Part shown: piece by piece, positions 1-5,606 of the stretch | Layout of the letters: each line of letters begins with the position of its first letter | Position numbering within the stretch: the first letter of the stretch is position 1 | NCBI GenBank assembly: GCA_041179125.1 | Contig: JBEGTZ010000309.1 | Span: 1 to 14,530 of the forward strand | DNA: 14,530 nt | Reading direction: 5' to 3' | Source of the DNA: CAMCXE01 sp041179125 | GTDB taxonomy: Bacteria; Pseudomonadota; Gammaproteobacteria; Pseudomonadales; Cellvibrionaceae | Notes under the pieces: model-generated | The model's database searches: none | The model's input: only the letters and a program-made list of their open reading frames with translations | Told to the model about the DNA's origin: nothing | Made by a program: the position numbers and the translations under genes

Positions 1-300
1 TCAGCGGGGTTAAGAGCCTTCAGCGGATTTAAGAGCCTTCAGCGGATTTAAGAGCCTTCAGCGGATTTAAGAGCCTTCAGCGGATTTAAGAGCCTTCAGC
101 GGATTTAAGAGCCTTCAGCGGATTTAAGAGCCTTCAGCGGGGTTAAGAGCCTTCGCGGATTTAGGATTTAAGAGCCTTCAGCGGATTTAAGAGCCTTCAG
201 CGGATTTAAGAGCCTTCAGCGGATTTAAGAGCCTTCAGCGGGGTTAAGAGCCTTCAGCGGATTTAAGAGCTTCAGCGGATTTAAGAGCCTTCAGCGGATT
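1..300. repeat. 19-bp tandem repeat array (minisatellite)
   Basis: About 16 head-to-tail copies of a 19-bp unit, TCAGCGGATTTAAGAGCCT, can be read directly. They start at 1, 20, 39, 58, 77, 96, 115 and 134, then at 178, 197, 216, 235, 254 and 272. Copies at 1, 134 and 235 carry GGGGTT in place of GGATTT. The copy at 153-177 is 25 bp, with an internal loss and a partial duplication. The copy at 254 lacks one C. The last recognisable copy starts at 291 and decays. The period is not a multiple of three and every unit contains TAA, so the array cannot encode a continuous protein repeat. There are no unique spacers, so it is not a CRISPR array. It starts at base 1, so it probably extends beyond the left edge. 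Function unknown. Confidence 0.97.
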
Positions 301-361
301 TTAGGTGCGGACTTAGGTTAAAAGCCTTCCGCAGTTTTAAAAGCCCTCAGCAATTCTGAGG
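301..361. repeat. Decayed copies of the 19-bp repeat
   Basis: After the last clean unit the sequence keeps the repeat's themes (TTAAAAGCCTTC, CGCAG, TTTTAAAAGCCCTCAGC) with substitutions and length changes. This suggests old units no longer being homogenised. The final piece forms the hairpin downstream of the gene at 362-892. Confidence 0.7.
340..361 (-). terminator. Weak intrinsic terminator after the lipocalin-like gene
   Basis: Read on the minus strand, immediately after the TGA at 362-364, CCTCAG (361-356) pairs with CTGAGG (350-345) across a 5-nt loop and is followed by GCTTTT. The stem is short and the U-run is only four, so this is a modest candidate. It appears to be built from a decayed unit of the neighbouring 19-bp repeat. 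Confidence 0.4.
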
Positions 362-892
362 TCAAAAAACCATAGGCCCTTGGCCTTTTAATTTTTGGAA
401 TACCACGCTGTTATTAATCCAATTAAACGGTGAATTTAAGGCGCCAAAACGCAGCGAGTTTTGGTCTAATTGCAGCAGCCAATCTACCTGGGTCGCCATC
501 TCATCTGGCCCGCTGGCGTTGTCTATATTCATGTGCAATACATGAGCTTTTCCGCCACCCTGGATGTTTAGCTTTTCACCCAGTTGGTAGGTGCCATAAA
601 AATCGTTGCCATCTAAATATTCTTGGCATTGGCTGTCGGAAAACCGGTTCACCTCCAAGCTAAAGTTGCCCGTGGCCGAGAATATATAGGTGTTTTGACT
701 GAAGAAGTCTTTGTTGAATGTGGGATGCTCCACTTTGTAACAGTTGCTAAGCCAAGCACCGGTAATGGCAAGGTTTTGTTGAGTAATGGAGAAAAGCGTA
801 GGTTTTGTAACGGCGGGCTGGCACAGCGAACACTCTGCCCATAGCAAAGCTGCTGCGGCGAGGAAGACAATAGTGTGGGGGAGTGCGCGCAT
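362..892 (-). CDS. Exported lipocalin-like small protein, function unknown
   Basis: A 176-aa protein with an N-terminal signal sequence: a basic start (MR) and a hydrophobic run at about residues 8-19. Two cysteines follow (C21, C24), but neither sits in a good lipobox. The mature part is polar and aromatic. It holds G45-A-W47-L-S-N-C51, then alternating strand-like segments (YIFSATGNFSLEV) and C89. The GxW motif near the start of a small beta-rich secreted protein resembles lipocalin-like folds, and C51 and C89 could form a disulfide; both points are inference. I do not recognise a characterised homologue. The start is the ATG at 892-890. Its upstream region has no clear Shine-Dalgarno. The gene stands alone, flanked on both sides by 19-bp-type repeat sequence. 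A periplasmic or cell-surface binding protein is the most that can be suggested. Confidence 0.75.
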   Translation of the reverse strand: MRALPHTIVFLAAAALLWAECSLCQPAVTKPTLFSITQQNLAITGAWLSNCYKVEHPTFNKDFFSQNTYIFSATGNFSLEVNRFSDSQCQEYLDGNDFYGTYQLGEKLNIQGGGKAHVLHMNIDNASGPDEMATQVDWLLQLDQNSLRFGALNSPFNWINNSVVFQKLKGQGPMVF

Positions 893-924
893 AAGCTATA
901 GGTTTGGTTGATTTATTGAGCTGC

Positions 925-1006
925 TTTAGCAGTTAAGGCTAGCTGGGTGTTTAAGGCCAGCAGCGCGTTTAATTGAGGTTTTTAAGTTCAATTGAGATTT
1001 TAAGGA
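925..1006. repeat. Decayed 18-19 bp periodic sequence related to the left-end array
   Basis: TTAA tetramers recur at 933, 951, 969, 982 and 1000 (steps of 18, 18, 13 and 18). The segment TTAAGGCCAGCAGCGCG (951-967) closely resembles the array phase TTAAGAGCCTTCAGCGG. The pair AATTGAGG-TTTTTAAG (971) and AATTGAGA-TTTTAAGG (990) is offset by 19. This looks like an eroded remnant of the same repeat family on the far side of the gene at 362-892. It may overlap that gene's promoter region. Confidence 0.5.
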
Positions 1007-1016
1007 TAACAAAACA

Positions 1017-1052
1017 AAACGGTATTTGCCTCACATTGGGCAAATACCGTTT
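1017..1052 (-). terminator. Intrinsic terminator of the Do-family protease gene
   Basis: A perfect 14-bp inverted repeat, AAACGGTATTTGCC (1017-1030) and GGCAAATACCGTTT (1039-1052), with an 8-nt loop. On the minus strand the stem is followed by GTTTTGTTTTGTT, a U-rich tail. It lies 28 bp beyond the protease stop codon. Confidence 0.88.
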
Positions 1053-1080
1053 AGCGGTTCAGGTTTAAACATCAGTTAGG

Positions 1081-2430
1081 CTATTGAATCACGAGGAAGA
1101 AGCTACCTCCATCACGGTTGATCTGCAAGAGTATTTTCGAATTGTCCCGTGTAATGGCCTGTTCTAAATGTTTAATGGAGTCTACCGCCTGGCGGTTGGC
1201 GCTGACGATCACATCACCCGGTTCCAGCCCGGATTGTGCCGCCGGAGTATTAGGGGCAATGGCGCTGACAATTAAGCCGCGCACCGATGGATTTTTTTCC
1301 AATTTAATACCCGCCAGTAACCGGTGCATACCGGTATTGCCTTTGGCATCTAAACCCTGGGTTTTACCCACTTCTACACTGAGTGTTTTTTCTTTTCCAT
1401 CGCGCAAAATGTGCATTTTAATTTTATCGCCCACAGCGCGAATACCAATTTGATTGCGCAACGCCGCTGCCGAGGCGACTTCTTTATCGTCAATGGCCGT
1501 GACTAAATCGCCAGGCTGTAACCCGGATTTTTCAGCTTCAGAGCCTTCGCCCACACCGGTAATTAATACGCCTTTTTGGCCATTTTTTAAATCAAATGCG
1601 GCTTGTAATTGCGGCGTAATATCTTGAATGCTAACACCCAATTGGCCGCGTTTTACTTCGCCGTGTTTGAGTATTTGGTCGATACTCGCTTTCGCCATAT
1701 TTATTGGAATGGCAAATCCAATCCCGATATTTCCGCCGGTGGGCGCTAAAATAGCAGTATTAATGCCTATTAATTCACCGCGTAAATTCACCAGCGCACC
1801 ACCTGAATTACCGGGGTTAATCGAGGCGTCGGTTTGAATAAAATCTTCATAACCTTCAATGCCTAAACCGCTACGGCCTAAGGCGCTGACAATACCGGTG
1901 GTAACAGTTTGGCCAAGGCCAAAAGGGTTGCCGATAGCCACAACAAAATCACCTACGCGTAATTTATCGCTATTGGCCAGCGGCGCTTGGCTAATGTTTT
2001 TGGCTTCTATTTTTAATACGGCTATATCTGCCTCTGGGTCTGAACCGAGTAACTTAGCTTTAAAATTACGGCCGTCGGTTAAAATGACTTGAATTTCATC
2101 CGCGCCTTTTATTACATGGAAATTTGTTACCACCGTGCCTTCGCCGGAATCAATAATAACCCCGGAGCCTGCGGATTGTTGTTTTGGCTGGCGTTGTTGA
2201 TGTTCGGGAATATTAAAAAAACGGCGAAATGCAGGGTCATTTAAAAGGGGGTTATTTTCGCGCGCACTAAAAGTGGCGATATTCACAACAGCGGGGTTTA
2301 CCTTTTCCAGCATGGGCGCAAGGCTTGGCAAGGCATCGCCTTGGGTATCCGTGTTGGGGAGTACTGCTTGGGCCTGCGCGCCTAAAAATAAACTCGCAGC
2401 CAAAACAAATAAAGCGCTGGGTATTTTCAT
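1081..2430 (-). CDS. degQ: Do-family periplasmic serine endoprotease/chaperone (DegQ/DegP-like)
   Basis: A 449-aa HtrA-family protein, close to the usual length of DegQ. Residues 1-22 form a signal peptide with a likely cut after AQAQA. The trypsin-like domain carries the full triad: H105 in TNFHVI, D135 in DPEADIAVLK, and S209 in the NPGNSGGAL motif. Two PDZ domains follow, at about 262-355 (RGQLGVSIQDIT) and 370-449, ending in the FFLVIQ seen in DegQ/MucD-type proteins. Members of this family degrade misfolded envelope proteins in the periplasm and some act as chaperones. The start is the ATG at 2430, preceded by AAGAGG at a good distance. A sigma-E-like promoter upstream suggests induction by envelope stress, and a strong terminator follows. 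comEC lies upstream on the same strand but 103 bp away, so this gene is probably an independent unit. DegQ and DegP cannot be separated firmly by sequence alone; length and linker favour DegQ. Confidence 0.96.
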   Translation of the reverse strand: MKIPSALFVLAASLFLGAQAQAVLPNTDTQGDALPSLAPMLEKVNPAVVNIATFSARENNPLLNDPAFRRFFNIPEHQQRQPKQQSAGSGVIIDSGEGTVVTNFHVIKGADEIQVILTDGRNFKAKLLGSDPEADIAVLKIEAKNISQAPLANSDKLRVGDFVVAIGNPFGLGQTVTTGIVSALGRSGLGIEGYEDFIQTDASINPGNSGGALVNLRGELIGINTAILAPTGGNIGIGFAIPINMAKASIDQILKHGEVKRGQLGVSIQDITPQLQAAFDLKNGQKGVLITGVGEGSEAEKSGLQPGDLVTAIDDKEVASAAALRNQIGIRAVGDKIKMHILRDGKEKTLSVEVGKTQGLDAKGNTGMHRLLAGIKLEKNPSVRGLIVSAIAPNTPAAQSGLEPGDVIVSANRQAVDSIKHLEQAITRDNSKILLQINRDGGSFFLVIQ

Positions 2431-2453
2431 CTGTATGCCTCTTAATTTGAAAA

Positions 2454-2468
2454 AACCTAAATTAGGTT
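2454..2468. promoter_or_regulatory. 15-bp palindrome in the protease 5' leader
   Basis: AACCTAA, A, TTAGGTT forms a perfect interrupted palindrome between the predicted promoter and the start codon. On the minus strand it is followed by a T-run. It could be an operator or a small attenuator hairpin; nothing in the sequence decides between them. Confidence 0.3.
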
Positions 2469-2492
2469 GAACAAGACGATTTCAAGGCCGGG

Positions 2493-2520
2493 TTTGAGAA
2501 CGATTTTTAGGGCAAGTTCC
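2493..2520 (-). promoter_or_regulatory. Sigma-E/AlgU-type promoter driving the protease gene
   Basis: On the minus strand, GGAACTT (2520-2514), exactly 16 bases, then TCAAA (2497-2493). The extracytoplasmic stress sigma factor RpoE/AlgU recognises GGAACTT-N16-17-TCnnA, so the match is essentially complete. The -10 lies 62 bases upstream of the protease ATG and the whole element is in the gap after the comEC stop. Control of an HtrA-family protease by this sigma factor is well established in enterobacteria and pseudomonads, which makes the prediction coherent. Confidence 0.72.
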
Positions 2521-2533
2521 CCGGTATACGAAA

Positions 2534-4840
2534 TTAATCGTGCGCAGGCTTATTGGTCGCATGAATGGGGTACCAATATTTTTGTTGCAAGGGCCATTGT
2601 GTGGTTAATTGTGGCTCGGCGTCTTCATTGGGCCAATACCACTGCAAAGCGCCTAATTGTGCGGTGACTAAACTCTGCGTACCCAGTTGTTGGTAGGTGG
2701 TTACGGCTGAGGTGTGTGGGTGGTGATAGCGATTGTGGACACCGTTGGAAAACACCACATAACGAGGTTTTAATTGCTCCGCTAGCGCCTTTACGTGCTG
2801 ATTTTTTGCCCCTTGGCCGGGCGCCAATACAATATAAGCGCTGTAATCTGCTATTTGTTTTAATAGTGCGCGTTGTTGCGCGCTGGAAATATCGCCGAAT
2901 AAATAAATAGAGCGCGAACCTATGGTTAATTTAAGGGCGCAACTGCGCGAATAATCTTCAATACCGGAAACCGGCGCAATCACTTCCCACTGAATAAAAT
3001 CCCACTGGCCGTGTAACCCTTGGTGGCATAGTTGTGCATTGGGGTGTTCTGCTAATGGCTCCCCCGTGGTGAGCGTGCCCCAATTAAATTGTTTTAATCC
3101 CCGTAAACCGCCTGCGTGTTCAGCGTTATCTCGGCTGATAAAAATATCAATGTCGTGAATGCCTTGGGCGATTAAATACGGGCTTAAAATATGTGTGCCC
3201 GCATTAAATCGGCTGGAAAAACTCGGCCCGGTATCAAATAAAACCGTGTGATGGGTGGTTTTTATTAATACCGCCAACCCTTGGCCCGCATCAAATACAC
3301 GCAGTTCGGCGCCTGTGTTTTTTTGGCGTGGGCACAACAGAGCAAGCCACATTAAAACCGCACCCAAATAAAAAAAGCCTAAACAGCGCGGTAATAACAA
3401 TAATAAGCTGGCCAATGAGGCCAGTACATAATCCCACAGTGTAAGCGCATGGCTTGGCCACCAGAGCGTTGCCGGGAGTAGGCTAATTTTTTCTAAAGAC
3501 CACCAAGCTATAAAATAAGCCTTATCTAACGCAATAAAACCCACGGCGGTATCCACCGCCAAACTTAAGCTTAATAAAATAAATACCAGAGGGGTAATTA
3601 CAACGGAAATCCAAGGGGCAATAATAATATTGGCAATAAAACCAGTGGTGGAAAGCGGAATATTTAGCGCCAACTGGGGGATGGTTAGCGCTAGGGTAAT
3701 AATCCATTGGGCTTCAACCGTTTGATGCGCCAAATTTTTGCGGTTTTTTTTGCTGCCCAAATAAAGCAGTGCCGCCACCGCGCAGTAGGATAACCAAAAG
3801 CCCGTATTTAATGGCGCCAGTGGGTGGCACAGTAATGCAATCACAAAACACAATAACCACAAGTGTAAAAGGCTTGTCCGCAAGCCCAGCAGCCAAATGC
3901 CATTAATTAAAATACACGCCACCCATGCGCGCTCTGCAGGCAGGGAAAAATTAGCCAAATACGTGTAAAAACTAGCAAATAATAAAGAAAGCCCCGCCGG
4001 TAAATAACGGCTGGGCCAGTGTTGCAGGGTAATGTGCCGGTTTAATAAAAGGCAGGCAGGTTTTGCCAACAATACACCGAATAAAAAACCTAGGCTGGCC
4101 ATTAACCCAATTTGAAAACCAGAAATAGCCATTAAATGCACAGTGCCCGTTTTTTGTAAAACCTGCCAATCTTGCGCTGTTAAACCACTGGTATCGCCCA
4201 ATGCCAACGCCAAATAAAAACGCGTATATTCCGCTGATTGGGTTTGCGTTAGGGTTTGTTTAAAATGTGTTTGTAGGCGGTCTATAAATGAAGAGGGCGC
4301 GTCCCGTTGAACGGGTGCCGGGTGGGTTTGTACTTGTCCATTAAGGCTAATATTTTTGGATAAATTCAGCGCGGTAAAATTAATGCTGTCTTCATTTAAT
4401 AAACCCTGTAAACGGCGCAGTTTTATGCTGATATTCCAATGTTGCCCTTGTTGTAGCTGCCCGGCTTTGGGCCAACCCAGGCTAATTATTTTACCCGGCA
4501 AATCCAGCGTACCGGGGGTTGCAGCTATTATTTGCGCTTGAACCTGGGCGTAATCCCCCTGTGCCGCTTTATTAATATGCTGCACTTTCACCTCACCCTG
4601 CCAAATTTTATTTTCTGCGCCGGGGGGCAATTGAGTTTGGCTAATTAAATCCAACTGCCAAATACCAAGGCCAAGCGCAAAAAATACAACCGCGCCGTAA
4701 AGGCTTAGTTTATAGCGGAAGCTAAAAAGGAGGCAGAGCGCAGCGGCGGCGTAAAAATATTCAAAAGGGAAGGGCAGTAGTGGCAAAAACGGGCACAGGC
4801 ACCAAACCAGCGCCACCAAGATGAGTACTCGGGTGAACAT
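2534..4840 (-). CDS. comEC: ComEC/Rec2-family DNA-uptake channel with degenerate metallo-beta-lactamase-like domain
   Basis: A 768-aa polytopic inner-membrane protein of normal length for the family. N-terminal membrane segments (about 1-60) precede a soluble OB-like part (about 78-175). The multi-spanning competence domain (about 205-505) has the signature GTVHLMAISGFQIGL (232-246) and the SLPAERAW segment (299-306). A metallo-beta-lactamase-like domain follows (about 511-735): FDAGQGLAVLI, LFDTGPSF, FGDIS and NRYHHPH are all there. ComEC carries single-stranded transforming DNA across the inner membrane. Two features are odd. The usual ISGLHIGL reads ISGFQIGL (H to Q at 243). The metal-binding motifs SHxDxDHxGG and HHGS read SRDNAEHAGG (569-578) and PGQGA (674-678). 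The transport part looks intact, while a nuclease role of the C-terminal domain looks lost. Start ATG at 4840 with AAGGAC upstream. No frameshift is seen. Confidence 0.93.
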   Translation of the reverse strand: MFTRVLILVALVWCLCPFLPLLPFPFEYFYAAAALCLLFSFRYKLSLYGAVVFFALGLGIWQLDLISQTQLPPGAENKIWQGEVKVQHINKAAQGDYAQVQAQIIAATPGTLDLPGKIISLGWPKAGQLQQGQHWNISIKLRRLQGLLNEDSINFTALNLSKNISLNGQVQTHPAPVQRDAPSSFIDRLQTHFKQTLTQTQSAEYTRFYLALALGDTSGLTAQDWQVLQKTGTVHLMAISGFQIGLMASLGFLFGVLLAKPACLLLNRHITLQHWPSRYLPAGLSLLFASFYTYLANFSLPAERAWVACILINGIWLLGLRTSLLHLWLLCFVIALLCHPLAPLNTGFWLSYCAVAALLYLGSKKNRKNLAHQTVEAQWIITLALTIPQLALNIPLSTTGFIANIIIAPWISVVITPLVFILLSLSLAVDTAVGFIALDKAYFIAWWSLEKISLLPATLWWPSHALTLWDYVLASLASLLLLLPRCLGFFYLGAVLMWLALLCPRQKNTGAELRVFDAGQGLAVLIKTTHHTVLFDTGPSFSSRFNAGTHILSPYLIAQGIHDIDIFISRDNAEHAGGLRGLKQFNWGTLTTGEPLAEHPNAQLCHQGLHGQWDFIQWEVIAPVSGIEDYSRSCALKLTIGSRSIYLFGDISSAQQRALLKQIADYSAYIVLAPGQGAKNQHVKALAEQLKPRYVVFSNGVHNRYHHPHTSAVTTYQQLGTQSLVTAQLGALQWYWPNEDAEPQLTTQWPLQQKYWYPIHATNKPAHD

Positions 4841-4954
4841 CCTAAAAGTCCTTAGGGCAAAGGCTCAAGAGTAACGCAAGCGAATACCCGCCTCAATGTT
4901 TTATTCCTGGTTTTCGCCTCATGTATCAAAATATCCGGCGCCGAATATTTGCAA

Positions 4955-5109
4955 CCTTGTAGGGCGGGTTAGCCATAGGCGTAACCCGCGCAGCGCACCC
5001 GCAGCCAAGCATAAACCCAATAAAAACCGCACAACACAATTCCATGTGTGTGCAAGAATTATCGTGGCGGGAACACCGTCAGCGCGGGTTAATAACCCGC
5101 CCAACAAGG
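4955..5109. repeat. REP/BIME-like element with inverted ends
   Basis: CCTTGTAGGGCGGGTTA (4955-4971) and, in reverse complement, CCTTGTTGGGCGGGTTA (5109-5093) bound a 155-bp segment with 16 of 17 bases identical. Each end carries its own palindrome, GCGGGTTA with TAACCCGC, at 4964-4989 and 5084-5100. The left copy keeps the GTAG tetramer next to the hairpin that is typical of REP sequences mobilised by RAYT transposases. No transposase is encoded here, so it would be non-autonomous. It begins 10 bp after the stop codon of the gene at 5120-5431 and fills much of the gap before comEC. The small reading frames inside it look incidental. Confidence 0.75.
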
Positions 5110-5119
5110 CTCATGCTAT

Positions 5120-5431
5120 TTATTTTCCGTGTGCTAATCGCAAAATAGTTCCATCCACTTTAGAAATTTCAATTTCCGCAACACCTCCTTTTAAGCCGCT
5201 TTTTAGAGTCCCTTTTATTTTCCAAATCTCACCGTCAAGAGTTACTGAGAATGGTTTTTCTCGGTTTATTTTTTCATTCCCGTATATCGGTTTAAGCACC
5301 GCCTCGGCAATTAAAGAAGCAGTTTTCGCGTCAGGGACATAACCCTCCAGGGGGCGATAGGTGTACTTTTCTTGCGCATGTACAGACAAGGCGACACAGC
5401 CACTAATTAAAAGTGTACATATTATTTTCAT
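5120..5431 (-). CDS. Exported NTF2-fold immunity-like protein (orphan)
   Basis: A 103-aa protein starting with a signal sequence (MKIICTLLISGCVALSVHA), probably cut after VHA at residue 19. A lipoprotein alternative at C12 (ISGC) is possible, but the hydrophobic part before it would be very short. The mature part matches my recollection of the NTF2-fold immunity family of polymorphic toxin systems (Pfam Imm-NTF2-2): YVPDAKTASLIAEAVLKPIYG, then EKPFSVTLDGEIWKIKGTL, GGVAEIEISKVDGTI and a final HGK. Such proteins usually neutralise a toxin encoded immediately upstream. Here the ATG at 5431 abuts the TAA of a startless 38-codon reading frame and no good Shine-Dalgarno lies in front. This suggests translation once coupled to that upstream gene. 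No intact toxin is present in the window. It may now be an orphan immunity gene or have been reused. Confidence 0.8.
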   Translation of the reverse strand: MKIICTLLISGCVALSVHAQEKYTYRPLEGYVPDAKTASLIAEAVLKPIYGNEKINREKPFSVTLDGEIWKIKGTLKSGLKGGVAEIEISKVDGTILRLAHGK

Positions 5432-5548
5432 TTAATTTGCGCCTATACCAATAGTTATTGGGCTAGATCGAGAGCCTCCATTAGATGGGATATAAACTTT
5501 TATATCACCCGATGATATACGGGCAGAAATATAATCTGACTTATCGAG
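5432..5548 (-). pseudogene. C-terminal remnant of a lost gene, possibly a toxin tip
   Basis: An open frame of 38 sense codons ends in TAA directly touching the ATG of the immunity-like gene. It contains no ATG, GTG or TTG, so it cannot be an independent gene. In-frame TAG codons sit just upstream (5549-5551 and again a few codons before that), and a terminator for the next gene lies at 5582-5603. The translation looks protein-like (DYISARISSGDIKVYIPSN, then SRSSPITIGIGAN), not random. Position and direct contact with an NTF2-type immunity gene fit the extreme C-terminus of a polymorphic toxin whose body was deleted. The toxin identity is inference from context. Confidence 0.55.
5489..5506. 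promoter_or_regulatory. AT-rich 18-bp palindrome upstream of the immunity-like gene
   Basis: GATATAAA, CT, TTTATATC is a perfect inverted repeat with a 2-bp centre, about 60 bp upstream of the ATG at 5431. It lies within the remnant reading frame. It could be an operator or an AT-rich promoter now serving the orphan gene, or chance in AT-rich DNA. Confidence 0.25.
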
Positions 5549-5575
5549 CTATGCACTTCGCTATCGAATCCGCGT

Positions 5576-5603
5576 AATAAAAAAGGCGCCTTTCGGCGCC
5601 TTT
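5576..5603 (-). terminator. Intrinsic terminator of the large Ig-like lipoprotein gene
   Basis: AAAGGCGCC (5582-5590) and GGCGCCTTT (5595-5603) form a perfect 9-bp stem with a TTTC loop. On the minus strand the stem runs into TTTTTTATTA. It begins 4 bp after the TAA at 5609-5607. Confidence 0.93.
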
Positions 5604-5606
5604 GTG

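Noticed and set aside
1..300. CRISPR array
   Set aside because: Units are only 19 bp and directly adjacent, with no unique spacers and no cas genes nearby.
4919..5107. 62-aa minus-strand reading frame
   Set aside because: It coincides with the palindromic REP-like element; its hydrophobic look comes from the repeat sequence.
4896..5342. 148-aa plus-strand reading frame upstream of comEC
   Set aside because: It runs through the REP-like element and antisense to the signal-peptide-bearing immunity-like gene, with no recognisable domain.
5544..5566. Direct repeat of TCGATA, 14 bp apart, as an attachment site
   Set aside because: Only six bases repeat, no integrase or second copy is present, so it is likely chance.
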